Source of the DNA: an uncultured Owenweeksia sp.
GTDB lineage: Bacteria; Bacteroidota; Bacteroidia; Flavobacteriales; Schleiferiaceae
Assembly: GCA_937146805.1 (NCBI GenBank)
Contig: CAKZRR010000043.1
Coordinates: 62,001-126,000 of the forward strand
DNA: 64,000 nucleotides
Reading direction: 5' to 3'
Below, in pieces: positions 9,398 to 18,524 of the stretch (position 1 is the first letter of the stretch; the number at the start of each line of letters is the position of its first letter). Position numbers and translations under genes: made by a program. Under the pieces are notes generated by a model. The model saw only the letters and a program-made list of their open reading frames with translations. It made no database searches and was not told the DNA's origin.

Positions 9398-10486
9398 CTA
9401 CTTTTGCACTTTTACCTTAGTAGGCGCATTTCCTTGAATTTCGCATCTAAAAGTATCTCCACTCTCGGCCACCGCAAAACCCAACTCGCAAAGCGAAGCA
9501 GTTTTATAATACTTACCCAATTGCTCGGCATTTAGTTCAATATCCTCCATCTCTGTTGAAGTGCGTGAAGAAAACAAACCCGTTCCATTTTCAATTCCTG
9601 GAAACTCCGGTTTATCTTGACCAACGCCATCATTAGGTTGATTCAAAATCATGTACTTTTCTAAATCTTCACCCCCTGCATGCACGAATATTTTAAACTG
9701 GTCAAAAAATCGAAGATAGCCGTCTTCAATAGGCTCCAATCTATTTGAGATCATATCATACAAAGCAGCATAACGTAATTGCAATTTCACAAAACCGCCA
9801 CTGCCCTGTGCTTGAATACCTGACACGGTAGAAATATCCATCAAAATAGATTTCAATTCTTCCTGTTTTGTAGTGCAGTTAAACTCTTTATACCAAAATT
9901 CCATTTCTACTTGGTAAATGGTTGCGTTATCACTGGTGTACCACTCTATGGCTTGGCTGTATATCCGTGGAAACGAAACAGGACGAGGCGTTTTAATTCC
10001 AAAATCTGAAAAACCAGTACCTACAGCCAATAACTTAGTAGTAGCCATAGCAACAGGCGCATCAGCGTTCTCTTTTTCTACTTTTAAGCGATAAACCAAT
10101 TCATCATCCAGCGTTTCGGTAGTGCGATACAGGTGGTAACCATCTTGTGTAAAAACACCCAGCTCTAATTTTCGACTGGTTTCGTCTTTTGTCAAATACA
10201 GAGAGTCTACCAAATCTGCCTTTCCAAACTTACCATTATCCTTATAACCTAATAAATAAGCCGTTACATCTTTATAGTAAAAGGAATCTGCCACACCAAA
10301 AGACTCGTTGGCAGGTCGGTTTCCGAGGTAACCTCTTTCAATTCGCACCCAGTTAGTATCAGCCGCGGCATCTAATAAACTGTAAACTACGGTAACATCA
10401 CTCCACTCATCATTTACCGAAAATTCATTGTCGCAAGACGAAACGGTGAGTAGCAGGGCTGCGGCAATTCCAATAACTTTTTTCAT
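9398..10486 (-). CDS. Lipoprotein of unknown function, 362 aa
   Basis: The N-terminus is a lipoprotein signal with Cys18 (LTVSSC). The mature part is beta-rich, with a strand pattern 'VVYSLLD...NWVRIERGYLG' near residues 33-55 followed by 'VTAYLLG'. This loosely resembles the N-terminal domain of DUF4249-type lipoproteins, but the match is too weak to assign. It is a single-gene unit with its own terminator, divergent from panB. Confidence 0.75.
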   Translation of the reverse strand: MKKVIGIAAALLLTVSSCDNEFSVNDEWSDVTVVYSLLDAAADTNWVRIERGYLGNRPANESFGVADSFYYKDVTAYLLGYKDNGKFGKADLVDSLYLTKDETSRKLELGVFTQDGYHLYRTTETLDDELVYRLKVEKENADAPVAMATTKLLAVGTGFSDFGIKTPRPVSFPRIYSQAIEWYTSDNATIYQVEMEFWYKEFNCTTKQEELKSILMDISTVSGIQAQGSGGFVKLQLRYAALYDMISNRLEPIEDGYLRFFDQFKIFVHAGGEDLEKYMILNQPNDGVGQDKPEFPGIENGTGLFSSRTSTEMEDIELNAEQLGKYYKTASLCELGFAVAESGDTFRCEIQGNAPTKVKVQK

Positions 10487-10606
10487 AAATCAATATATTT
10501 CCATCCTTTCGACCTCCATAAGGCTAAAAGGTGGTACGCAAAGCGCATTTTTTATCCAAAAAAATTTAATCACCAATCAAGCTGTATTTCAAAATAACAA
10601 AGCTCC

Positions 10607-10634
10607 TTTGGTACGCTGCAAAAGTATAATTTTG
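10607..10634 (+). promoter_or_regulatory. Bacteroidota promoter of panB
   Basis: TTTG at 10607-10610, a 16-base spacer and TAATTTTG at 10627-10634 match the TTTG/TAnnTTTG pattern. The transcript would start near 10641, giving a leader of only about 12 bases before the panB ATG. Confidence 0.7.
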
Positions 10635-10652
10635 TGCTTCTAATTTGAAATT

Positions 10653-11471
10653 ATGTCTGCGGTAACAAAAGAATTTAAAAAAATAACCACCAACTCGGTA
10701 CAAGCCATGAAAAACCAGGGTGAAAAAATATCGATGCTCACTGCATACGATTACACTTTGGCCAAAATTATTGACACCGCAGGTATTGATGTAATATTGG
10801 TTGGCGACTCTGCCTCTAATGTAATGGCCGGCCACGAAACCACCTTACCCATAACGCTAGATCACATGATTTATCATGCCAGCTCGGTAGTACGAGCTGT
10901 TGAAAGAGCCTTGGTGGTTGTGGATTTACCTTTTGGCAGTTACCAAGGAAATTCAAAGGCGGCATTAAATTCCTCCATCCGCATAATGAAAGAAAGTGGT
11001 GCCCATGCTGTAAAGTTAGAAGGAGGCGTAGAAATATTAACCAGTATTAAACGAATTTTAAAAGCTGGCATTCCGGTAATGGGTCATCTCGGTCTTACTC
11101 CTCAATCTATTTATAAATTTGGCACCTACACTGTGCGTGCCCGCGAAGAAGCAGAAGCTCAAAAACTACTGGAAGATGCCAAGTTGTTAGAGCAAGCGGG
11201 ATGTTTTGCTCTGGTTTTAGAAAAAATTCCAGCCGAATTAGCCGCCCAAGTAGCTAAAGAACTTACCATACCCGTAATTGGTATTGGTGCCGGTGGAGAT
11301 ATAGATGGCCAAGTACTGGTGCTACATGATATGCTAGGTATGACACATGAGTTTAATCCACGATTTTTAAGACGTTACCTCAACCTTTTCGAAGACATTA
11401 CGGGTGCTGTAAATTCGTATGTAGGTGATGTAAAATCAAACGATTTCCCTAACAGCAAAGAGCAATACTAA
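10653..11471 (+). CDS. panB: 3-methyl-2-oxobutanoate hydroxymethyltransferase
   Basis: The 272-aa product adds a hydroxymethyl group from 5,10-methylenetetrahydrofolate to ketoisovalerate, giving ketopantoate, the first committed step of pantothenate and CoA synthesis. Family signatures are present: [13 protein letters not shown] near the start, [16 protein letters not shown] with the Mg-binding Asp, the 'VKLEGG' strand with catalytic Glu region, and [20 protein letters not shown]. The length is normal for PanB. panC and panD are not nearby. The RluA-family gene follows after 3 bases, so the two form an operon. Confidence 0.97.
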   Translation: MSAVTKEFKKITTNSVQAMKNQGEKISMLTAYDYTLAKIIDTAGIDVILVGDSASNVMAGHETTLPITLDHMIYHASSVVRAVERALVVVDLPFGSYQGNSKAALNSSIRIMKESGAHAVKLEGGVEILTSIKRILKAGIPVMGHLGLTPQSIYKFGTYTVRAREEAEAQKLLEDAKLLEQAGCFALVLEKIPAELAAQVAKELTIPVIGIGAGGDIDGQVLVLHDMLGMTHEFNPRFLRRYLNLFEDITGAVNSYVGDVKSNDFPNSKEQY

Positions 11472-11474
11472 GCA

Positions 11475-12158
11475 TTGAGTCATTCACTAACAAAGCGGGT
11501 ACTTTTTGAAGACAATCATCTTATAATCGTAAATAAGCTCCCGGGCGAACTGGTACAGGGTGATTTTACGGGGGACAAACCTCTTTTAGAAGGAGTACGT
11601 GACTACATCAAAGAAACCTATAATAAACCGGGTAATGTATTTACAGGACTGGTGCATCGTTTAGACAGACCTACCTCGGGTATTGTGATTTTCGCTAAAA
11701 CATCAAAAGCTTTAGCACGAATGAATTCGCTCTTTGAAAAAAGAGAAGTTGATAAAATTTACTGGGCTATCGTACAAGGGAAACCTCATCCCGCCTCCAA
11801 TTCACTGGAACATTTCTTAAAAAAGGACAGTAAAAAAAATAAATCTCAGTTTTTTTTACGGGAAGTAAAAGGATCCAAAAGAGCAGCTCTTTCTTACAAA
11901 ACTATTAAAAATTTAGACCAATACAGCGTATTGGAAATCAAGCTCGAAACAGGAAGACACCATCAAATAAGAGCGCAGCTATCTGCCATCAAACATCCTA
12001 TAAAAGGAGACTTAAAATACGGATTTTCAAGGAGTAACAAAGACGCAAGCATTTGTTTGCACGCAAAAATTGTTATCTTTGAACACCCTGTAAGCAAGGA
12101 AACCATTCGTGTAAAAGCGCCCTTACCCACAGGAGAAAGTATTTGGAAACACATTTGA
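11475..12158 (+). CDS. RluA-family RNA pseudouridine synthase
   Basis: This 227-aa protein has the RluA/RsuA catalytic motif HRLDRPTSGIVIFAKT near residues 62-77, with the catalytic Asp in RLD. The downstream GRHHQIRAQL strand is also typical. It isomerises uridine to pseudouridine in rRNA or tRNA; the target base cannot be read from sequence. There is no N-terminal S4 domain. The start is TTG at 11475, 3 bases after panB; the next Met is about residue 80, inside the catalytic domain, so TTG must be the start. Confidence 0.9.
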   Translation: MSHSLTKRVLFEDNHLIIVNKLPGELVQGDFTGDKPLLEGVRDYIKETYNKPGNVFTGLVHRLDRPTSGIVIFAKTSKALARMNSLFEKREVDKIYWAIVQGKPHPASNSLEHFLKKDSKKNKSQFFLREVKGSKRAALSYKTIKNLDQYSVLEIKLETGRHHQIRAQLSAIKHPIKGDLKYGFSRSNKDASICLHAKIVIFEHPVSKETIRVKAPLPTGESIWKHI

Positions 12159-12176
12159 TACTAAAACTCTACTCGC

Positions 12177-12857
12177 ATGTTTTTAGTGAAGCTTATTTTA
12201 GAGCTTTCAGCTCTTACCGTTATATTCTTATTTCTAAGAAAATCACTTCTTAGAAATAGCCCTTTTACTAATGTAGTAAACTCTGAAGCCGAAAAGGCTG
12301 AGTTAAGAAGGGAGCAAAGTACCCACTCCTTTTTATTTGTAATTACCGGATTAATTCTGAGTACTGCTAGCTTTTGGCTTATCTACTTATTTTTTGGCAT
12401 AGCCCACAGTTTAGGTAATTACGAAGGCGTGTTGGTGGTAAAACAAACAGCTTTAGTTATCCCCTCACTCATCATAGGTTTTTACATAAGTACGTTTTGG
12501 GCAAAAAACATTTACGCCCAATTTGTTGGGATTAATAAATCGGCCTTTTTAGAACACCTTTTAACACCTCAAAAAACCCATAAAGCCACTTTTCAAGCCG
12601 TGTTTTCTACCCTTGCCTTAGTACCGGCTATTGTTTTGTTAAGTCTCCAATTTAATGTGTACTTAAAAACAGACGGCTCTAAAATTTACACCAAGCAAAT
12701 GTTTCAAGATGAGAAAGTATACTCATTAGCCGAGGTAAGCAAAATTGGAGGAGGCAGCAGCAACTCATTTGACATTTACCTAAACAACGGAGATAAAATA
12801 TCGACCAGCGGATACAGCGGGAACCTTAACTACTTTTTAGACAATATTACACGCTAA
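12177..12857 (+). CDS. Membrane protein of unknown function, 226 aa
   Basis: About four hydrophobic segments are visible (near residues 3-22, 50-75, 85-107 and 140-160). A soluble C-terminal region of about 60 residues follows, with a beta pattern 'V-Y-S-L-A-E-V' and 'D-I-Y-L-N-N-G'. That tail could be a small PH-like or SHOCT-like domain, but I cannot assign it. The gene starts 18 bases after the pseudouridine synthase and is probably the last gene of the panB operon, as a strong terminator follows. Confidence 0.75.
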   Translation: MFLVKLILELSALTVIFLFLRKSLLRNSPFTNVVNSEAEKAELRREQSTHSFLFVITGLILSTASFWLIYLFFGIAHSLGNYEGVLVVKQTALVIPSLIIGFYISTFWAKNIYAQFVGINKSAFLEHLLTPQKTHKATFQAVFSTLALVPAIVLLSLQFNVYLKTDGSKIYTKQMFQDEKVYSLAEVSKIGGGSSNSFDIYLNNGDKISTSGYSGNLNYFLDNITR

Positions 12858-12891
12858 AAGCACACGCTTTTACTCTTTACTCTCTCAACTC

Positions 12892-12928
12892 AAAAAGCCT
12901 CTTCCGGATTTTCCAGAAGAGGCTTTTT
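12892..12928. terminator. Bidirectional intrinsic terminator (12.9 kb)
   Basis: The 13-bp arms AAAAAGCCTCTTC (12892-12904) and GAAGAGGCTTTTT (12916-12928) form a stable stem with A/T flanks, between the membrane-protein gene and the convergent hsp20 gene. Confidence 0.9.
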
Positions 12929-12956
12929 ACATCCTAACCCAATAAAAAATACTTTG

Positions 12957-13388
12957 TTACTCTACCCTAATCGAAGTTTTAGGCGTTTCTTTTTCTTCTG
13001 CCTTCTTGGCTAACCTTACTATCAAAATGCCTCCTTCGTAACTGGCCGTCAATGCTTCCACATTTACTTTTTCTAACGGAACCAAAAATCTCCTTTCAAA
13101 AGATTTTCTCTCAAATTGTTGCTGTATATAGTTCCCAGGTTTACTAGCCTCTTCATTCATTTTCGTTTTTATAGAAAGTGATTTGCCGTTTAAATCAATC
13201 GAAAAATCAGCTTTGGTAAAACCCGGTGCTTCCATTTCTATTTCATATTCCTCTTTGGTTTCTAAAATATTGGTCCGCACCTTTGGGCTGCTTCTTACTC
13301 TACCACCATCAAAGTCCAAATCATCTAAAGGCTTTAAAAGGTTATTAAAAAGGCGATTCATATTTGGATCGTTTGCTAAAATTTTCAT
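12957..13388 (-). CDS. Small heat-shock protein, Hsp20/alpha-crystallin family
   Basis: The 143-aa product carries an alpha-crystallin domain at about residues 35-125. It has the strand motif YEIEMEAPGF, the 'DFSIDLNGKSLSIK' strands, and the G-I-L-I-V motif near residue 120 (family A-x-x-x-n-G-v-L). A short N-terminal arm and a C-terminal I-R-V tail would support oligomer assembly. Small Hsps hold unfolding proteins for DnaK. The gene is monocistronic; its upstream region has CTGACAG and a 14-bp palindrome. Confidence 0.93.
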   Translation of the reverse strand: MKILANDPNMNRLFNNLLKPLDDLDFDGGRVRSSPKVRTNILETKEEYEIEMEAPGFTKADFSIDLNGKSLSIKTKMNEEASKPGNYIQQQFERKSFERRFLVPLEKVNVEALTASYEGGILIVRLAKKAEEKETPKTSIRVE

Positions 13389-13463
13389 CTTATTATTTTT
13401 AAGTTCACTTGGATACAGTCAAACCAAATACCAATCCCAAAAACAACCTAAAATCATGAATAT

Positions 13464-13480
13464 CTGTCAGTTATAACTGA
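13464..13480 (-). promoter_or_regulatory. Palindrome and CTGACAG element upstream of hsp20
   Basis: The plus strand holds CTGTCAG (13464-13470) overlapping the perfect 14-bp palindrome TCAGTTATAACTGA (13467-13480), 76-92 bases before the hsp20 ATG. The CTGACAG reading matches the dnaK upstream element. A regulatory role is inferred. Confidence 0.4.
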
Positions 13481-13632
13481 AAATAAACAGTCAACTTGGC
13501 GTTGCATCTTAACTTTTAATGACATAATTTCTGAATTAGCTGGTAACACAAATTTGAAAAAGGTTACCGAAGGCCCATGGTAAATTGCTACCATTGCAGC
13601 GTTCAATTTGTATTCTATTAAATTCCAATATT

Positions 13633-14112
13633 TTGCAGGTTAAAGATTTTTCGAAAATATATTTCGCGTTGTTAACGCTTCAAATAGTAGTTATTTACCA
13701 ACCCCAAAGCCAGGTGCTATTTATATTAGGTAAAGTCCTTTTAGTATTCTCCCTATTTGCCTTTTTTTATAATGGCGCTAGTGATTTAGCAAACAAAATA
13801 TGGATTACAACAGGCCTGTTATTTATCTGGATATCCGAACTTTTAACAGTTTTTGAAAACGACATTTCCCAGCAATTGCATTGGGCTTCTATCATTTTAG
13901 GCTTACTTTCCTTTATTGGGTTTCACCTTAAATCAAAACCACATCAAAGCCTAAAGCAGCTTGGTCTATTGGCATTTTTAATTGCCAGCATAGGGCTTAC
14001 TACCCCCTGGGTTTATTCTAATGTATATATAGATATGGTAAGCACACTATGTTTCGGTGCTTCGCTTTTCTTTATTTGCAAAGAGATTTTAGAACTTTCG
14101 CAAAATGATTAA
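13633..14112 (+). CDS. Integral membrane protein of unknown function
   Basis: No ATG start is available. I prefer TTG at 13633 (159 aa) because it gives a natural membrane-protein N-terminus (QVKDFSKIYF); TTG at 13585 would add 16 residues. Five or six hydrophobic segments follow one another with short polar loops and almost no soluble part. The layout is faintly like YhhN-type membrane proteins, but I see no diagnostic motif. The last 4 bases overlap the convergent FKBP gene's stop. Confidence 0.55.
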   Translation: MQVKDFSKIYFALLTLQIVVIYQPQSQVLFILGKVLLVFSLFAFFYNGASDLANKIWITTGLLFIWISELLTVFENDISQQLHWASIILGLLSFIGFHLKSKPHQSLKQLGLLAFLIASIGLTTPWVYSNVYIDMVSTLCFGASLFFICKEILELSQND

Positions 14113-14552
14113 AACAACACCTGTTGTAACTCTATATCAAAAATGAGTATGGTATTGGGCGGCACTCCACCTGAACCGCTGTTACCATAAGCCAAAGCCG
14201 AAGGAACCAACAAAATACCACTACCCCCTTCTTTAAACAAAGGAATACCCACTTGCCAGCCTCTAATTACTTGGTTTAAGTAAAAGGTACTGCCGTTGCT
14301 CTCGTCAAACACTTTACCATCTGTAAAATAACCTTTGTAAGCCACCTTTACACGGCTGCCCGAGTTTGGTTGCTTGCCTGTTCCTAAATCGGTAACCACA
14401 TAAAACAAACCACTGCTCGTTTCCTCGGCAGCCAAACCTCTATCGGCTAAGTAGGTTCGTATTAGTTTCTCGTCTTTCTCTGCCTGACTTTCTTTATCGC
14501 AACTGCCTAAAAACAGGAACAGTCCTGCCCAAATCAAATATTTCAATTTCAT
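14109..14552 (-). CDS. FKBP-type peptidyl-prolyl cis-trans isomerase lipoprotein
   Basis: The 147-aa protein has a lipobox at Cys18 (FLGSC) and a single FKBP domain at about residues 60-147. The core motifs are present: 'VKVAYKGYFTDGKVFDES', 'VIRGWQVGI', and 'GVPPNTILIFDIELQ'. It isomerises X-Pro bonds and would act on proteins in the periplasm or outer membrane. It lies 11 bases downstream of priA, so it is probably cotranscribed with it although the functions differ. Confidence 0.92.
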   Translation of the reverse strand: MKLKYLIWAGLFLFLGSCDKESQAEKDEKLIRTYLADRGLAAEETSSGLFYVVTDLGTGKQPNSGSRVKVAYKGYFTDGKVFDESNGSTFYLNQVIRGWQVGIPLFKEGGSGILLVPSALAYGNSGSGGVPPNTILIFDIELQQVLF

Positions 14553-14563
14553 ACTAAATTCAA

Positions 14564-17023
14564 TTATAAGGGATCCACATCAAAAACCAACACCACTTTG
14601 TGTTTTGGACTTTGTGCCATCATTTGCTCCAAGTTATCTTTTAATATTGTTTTAGCCTTACTAGGCGATGCGGTCATTTCCAATTTTAACAAAAATTCCA
14701 TTTGATACATATTTCGTAAACGCGCCACTAATGGAAATTCAGGTCCCAAAATACGTTCGCCAAACAATCCCTTTAATCGCTTTTCCATAAAGCGTGCCGC
14801 TTGATGTAGGTGATGCTGATCGCGGTGTTTAAGGGTAACTTTTATCAAACGGAAAAAGGGCGGATATTTATATTGCTTGCGCTCATACACCTCATCTTTA
14901 TACATTTCCACAAAATTGGTATCCATTACCTTTCTTATAATACTATGGTACGGGTCGGTGGTTTGAATAAGCACTTGGCCGCGTTCATTTTTTCGTCCTG
15001 CCCTCCCAGACACCTGCGACATCAGCTGAAAAGCTCTTTCATGACTTCTAAAGTCGGGGTAATTCAATAAACTATCTGCATTAAGAATACCTACCAAGGC
15101 TACATTTTCAAAATCAAGGCCTTTGGTAACCATTTGAGTTCCAATTAAAATATCAATCTCCCCTCCTTCAAATTGCTCAATAATATGTTGATAGGCGTTC
15201 TTTTTTCGTGTGGTATCCAGATCCATTCGCTTAATTCTCGCCTCTGGTAAAATGAGGCTTAAATCATCTTCAATTTTTTCGGTACCAAAACCCATTGCAC
15301 TTACTTCAAAGCTGGCACACGCGGGGCATCGCTGTGGCACTTGTTTGGTAAATCCACAATAGTGACACTTTAATAAATCTACTTTTTTATGATAGGTTAA
15401 GCTGATATCGCAATTTTTACATTGCTGTACCTCACTACACTTCTGGCATTGCAAATAGGTAGAAAAACCACGCCTGTTTTGAAACAAAATTACCTGCTTA
15501 CCCTTTTTTAAAACCTCCTCAATGGCTTTAATAAGCGTTTTACTGAAGTTCGCGCTCATCTCTTTTTTAAAACGAGCCACTTTTAAATCTACACATTGTA
15601 CCTCCGGTAAAGGCAAATTTCCATGACGATGCAATAAAGTAACTAAGCCGTACCTCCCTTCTAAAGCATGGGTATAACTCTCTACAGATGGCGTAGCAGA
15701 ACCTAGCAACACCTTGGATTTCTGCATTTTAGCTAGCACCAAGGCGGTATCCTTAGCGTGGTACCTAGGAGCCGGATCGTACTGCTTATAACTGGTTTCG
15801 TGTTCCTCATCTACAATTACAAAACCCAAATTTTGAAAAGGTAAAAACAAACTACTCCTTGCGCCAATTACCAAATAAGGTTGATTGGGGTTACGCACAA
15901 TTTTAAGCCAAGTTTCTACCCTTTCTTTATCGCTGTAGCGCGAATGAAAAACCAATACTTGATGACCAAAGTATTTCTGTAAACGGCCAATAAGCTGAGT
16001 AGTTAGTGCAATTTCGGGCACCAAATACAATACCTGTTTACCCTGCTTTAAGTACTGCTCAATAAAGCGAACATAAATTTCGGTTTTCCCAGAAGAGGTT
16101 ACCCCATGCAGTAGGTTTACCGCCTTCGTTTCAAAATTATGTTGCAGTTGAGTGTAGGCCTCTTGCTGTTGTGGGTTGAGCTCCACAAAACCCTTTTGCT
16201 CTAACTTCGGTTCGGTTTTTTTGAAATAATCTGTATATATTTCCAAGAAACCACGTTCAGCCAACCCCTTTAAACTTGAATCGCTGGCTTGTGACTTTTG
16301 CAATAATTTAGAGGCCAATACTGGTTCCCATTTACCAGCATTACCCGGACTTTGCATTTGAAAATAAGCCAATAAAAGTTCCTTTTGCTTGGGTGCTCTT
16401 TCCAGCTGATTAAACAAATCATTTATTCCACTACCATGGTAGGCGCTGGCCAATTTAACAAACCGCTTTTGTGTAGGGCGGTACCCTACCTTTAGTTCCT
16501 CTTGTAGTAAAATATAGTGCTTACCCAATAAGCTTTGAATAAAGCGTAAAGGATTTTTTATTCCCACAATTTCGGCAATCTCCGCAATTCTTAAAGCCGA
16601 TTGACTTTGCAAAGCCTCCACAATCAGGTACTCAGTATCGGTTAGCTCGTCATCCTCTATCTTTTTTAAAGTATTGAGCATCACCACCGATTCACTTTCT
16701 AGTTTTAGTCCAGTGGGTAAAGCGGCCGTCATTACCTCGCCCATGCTGCACATATAATAAGCCGCCATCCATTTCCAAAGGTCTAGCTGCGCGGCTCCAA
16801 CAATGGGTTGCTCGTCTACTATTTCTAAAACCTCTTTGGGTTTAAAACCATCCGGAATATTTTTTACAAACTGAGAAACCAGTGCGGTGTACAATCTACG
16901 CTTACCAAACTGCACCACTACCCGCATGCCAACTTGCAGTTCGGCTTGTAAAACAGGCGGTACCAAATAGGTGTAATTTTTGGGCAAAGCCAACGGAAGA
17001 ATTACTTCTGCATACTGGGGCAT
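14564..17023 (-). CDS. priA: Primosomal helicase PriA
   Basis: PriA reloads the replicative helicase at collapsed forks. The 819-aa product (from ATG 17023; a TTG at 17041 would add 6 residues) has the N-terminal 3'-DNA-binding domain, the Walker A motif GVTSSGKTE, the DEEH box, helicase motif III GSATPS, and a zinc-binding region with eight cysteines in CxxC-type pairs (CQKC, CKNC, CHYC, CPAC). The C-terminal helicase half includes GTQMVTKGLDF and SQVSGRAGR. All catalytic motifs appear intact. Confidence 0.96.
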   Translation of the reverse strand: MPQYAEVILPLALPKNYTYLVPPVLQAELQVGMRVVVQFGKRRLYTALVSQFVKNIPDGFKPKEVLEIVDEQPIVGAAQLDLWKWMAAYYMCSMGEVMTAALPTGLKLESESVVMLNTLKKIEDDELTDTEYLIVEALQSQSALRIAEIAEIVGIKNPLRFIQSLLGKHYILLQEELKVGYRPTQKRFVKLASAYHGSGINDLFNQLERAPKQKELLLAYFQMQSPGNAGKWEPVLASKLLQKSQASDSSLKGLAERGFLEIYTDYFKKTEPKLEQKGFVELNPQQQEAYTQLQHNFETKAVNLLHGVTSSGKTEIYVRFIEQYLKQGKQVLYLVPEIALTTQLIGRLQKYFGHQVLVFHSRYSDKERVETWLKIVRNPNQPYLVIGARSSLFLPFQNLGFVIVDEEHETSYKQYDPAPRYHAKDTALVLAKMQKSKVLLGSATPSVESYTHALEGRYGLVTLLHRHGNLPLPEVQCVDLKVARFKKEMSANFSKTLIKAIEEVLKKGKQVILFQNRRGFSTYLQCQKCSEVQQCKNCDISLTYHKKVDLLKCHYCGFTKQVPQRCPACASFEVSAMGFGTEKIEDDLSLILPEARIKRMDLDTTRKKNAYQHIIEQFEGGEIDILIGTQMVTKGLDFENVALVGILNADSLLNYPDFRSHERAFQLMSQVSGRAGRKNERGQVLIQTTDPYHSIIRKVMDTNFVEMYKDEVYERKQYKYPPFFRLIKVTLKHRDQHHLHQAARFMEKRLKGLFGERILGPEFPLVARLRNMYQMEFLLKLEMTASPSKAKTILKDNLEQMMAQSPKHKVVLVFDVDPL

Positions 17024-17062
17024 AAATGCAAAAATGCACAAAAATTTAAGGCATTAAGGTGT

Positions 17063-17070
17063 TATTTTTG
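17063..17070 (+). promoter_or_regulatory. Candidate -7 element for the ArsC/Spx-like gene
   Basis: TATTTTTG fits TAnnTTTG and lies 25 bases before the ATG at 17095. No clear -33 TTTG is present at the right spacing. Confidence 0.4.
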
Positions 17071-17094
17071 GCCTCTAAAACGAAATACATTTTC

Positions 17095-17451
17095 ATGAAA
17101 AAAATATATCATTTAGCCTCCTGCTCCACTTGCGTTCGAATTATAAAAGAACTTAATCTACCAGAAGAAACTGTATTGCAAAACATAAAAGAAGAAGCAA
17201 TAAGTACTGAGCAACTTGCTGAAATGGCTCATCTAGCAGGGAGTTATGAAGCTTTATTCAGCCGTAGAGCTATGAAATACAAAAGCTTAGGATTAGCACA
17301 AAAAACCCTTACAGAAAGTGATTATAAAGCCTTAATTTTGGAGGAGTACACTTTTTTAAAAAGGCCCGTGCTTATAATAAATGAGCAAATTTTTATTGGT
17401 AATGCCGCCAAAACGGTAGAACAAGCCAAACAAGCCTTGCAAAAAAGCTAA
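17095..17451 (+). CDS. ArsC/Spx-family protein (glutaredoxin-like fold)
   Basis: This 118-aa protein has a CSTC redox motif at residues 9-12 and the family's conserved 'LKRPVLIINEQIFIG' segment near residue 87, typical of ArsC/YffB/Spx proteins. Family members are arsenate reductases, thiol-based oxidoreductases or RNA-polymerase-binding regulators, and sequence alone does not separate these. No ars genes lie nearby. The ATG at 17095 is chosen because the upstream extension to 17059 contains the promoter element. Confidence 0.85.
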   Translation: MKKIYHLASCSTCVRIIKELNLPEETVLQNIKEEAISTEQLAEMAHLAGSYEALFSRRAMKYKSLGLAQKTLTESDYKALILEEYTFLKRPVLIINEQIFIGNAAKTVEQAKQALQKS

Positions 17452-17472
17452 AACTACCCTGAGCTTAAACCT

Positions 17473-18219
17473 ATGCGCCTAATCCCTATTTTAGTATCAC
17501 TTGCTTTTCTGCTATTAGTTTCTTGTAAAAAGGAAAAGGAAGAAGAAGTACCGCAACCCAAAGCCGAACGACCCAGCCTACCACTTACCAACGTGGCGGG
17601 TACTAAAGCTACCTTACAAGCCACTTATTTTAGCACCCTGCAAGATTCGGGTGCATTGGGTATTATTACCCACTTTGCTGGTTATGGCAAGGCTTTACTG
17701 CATAATCTTAGCGATAATCAAATTGCAACCATCCGTGTAAAAGCAGAATTAGTGCCACTGTTTTACAAAGGCAACCACTTTAGCAATAACCCAGGCAGCA
17801 GCCAAGGAATTGACTTTGGCAGTGAAATAATATGGGAAATAGACGGTACTGGCAATGTGCCTGATTTTACCAAAGTGCTGCAAGATGCGGTTCCTGAAAT
17901 TGGCGACATTAATGTAGGCGACAGCATTAACCGCTCGGAGGATTTGGCCTTAATTATAGACCAAAGCCATCCGCTTACCAACATGCGCGGGAGTATTGAC
18001 AGTGTTAATTATCAATTAATTGGACCTAAAAGCTCTTTACGTATAAACACCCTTTGGGGAGATACTGTTCGCTTAAACCCTACGCAATTGCAGCAATTAG
18101 GAAAAGGCCAAATGTATATTCAAGCGGAAGCCTACCGGCAACAAATGGAGAGTTTTAGCGGTTATACCGTGGCTTTTGTAAACAAGGGTGTATTGTTGCG
18201 GGAAGTTTGGTTGTATTGA
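17473..18219 (+). CDS. Lipoprotein of unknown function, paralogue of the 6.4-kb lipoprotein
   Basis: A lipoprotein signal with Cys18 (LLLVSC) is followed by a K/E-rich linker and a beta-rich domain (248 aa in total). Segments such as 'GTGNVP', 'SQGIDFGSE' and the C-terminal 'SGYTVAFVNKG' align in order with the protein at 6414-7172. The gene follows the ArsC/Spx-like gene by 21 bases on the same strand. Function unknown. Confidence 0.78.
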   Translation: MRLIPILVSLAFLLLVSCKKEKEEEVPQPKAERPSLPLTNVAGTKATLQATYFSTLQDSGALGIITHFAGYGKALLHNLSDNQIATIRVKAELVPLFYKGNHFSNNPGSSQGIDFGSEIIWEIDGTGNVPDFTKVLQDAVPEIGDINVGDSINRSEDLALIIDQSHPLTNMRGSIDSVNYQLIGPKSSLRINTLWGDTVRLNPTQLQQLGKGQMYIQAEAYRQQMESFSGYTVAFVNKGVLLREVWLY

Positions 18220-18242
18220 AAATACTCGCTAAAACAACGATC

Positions 18243-18524
18243 TCAAATATTCAAAAGCTCTTTCAATTCCTTTAGATAGATCTCAAAATCCTTTTCCCCC
18301 TTTGGGGTAAGGGCGCAATTGGTATGCGGGTAACTGCCTTTAAACGACTTTGCAATTGTAATGTACTCGGCCTTTTGCAGTTTACTAATTTGAACACTTA
18401 GATTTCCCTTAGTAGCTTGGGTTACTTCCATCAACTTTTTAAAGTCTGCGGTTTCAACACCCGCCAAAAAACTAACAATGGATAATCGCAGCTCTTGATG
18501 TAGCAGTGGATTTAATTTAGACAT
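18243..18524 (-). CDS. Small winged-helix transcriptional regulator
   Basis: The 93-aa protein is a single winged-helix domain of the ArsR/MarR-like HTH_34 type: 'LRLSIVSFL' helix, recognition region 'TKGNLSVQISKLQKAEYI', and a wing 'GSYPHTNCALTPKGE'. There is no effector domain. It overlaps the upstream membrane-protein gene by 8 bases, so the two are translated together. The perfect palindrome in the operon's promoter is the obvious candidate binding site, which would make the operon autoregulated. Confidence 0.85.
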   Translation of the reverse strand: MSKLNPLLHQELRLSIVSFLAGVETADFKKLMEVTQATKGNLSVQISKLQKAEYITIAKSFKGSYPHTNCALTPKGEKDFEIYLKELKELLNI

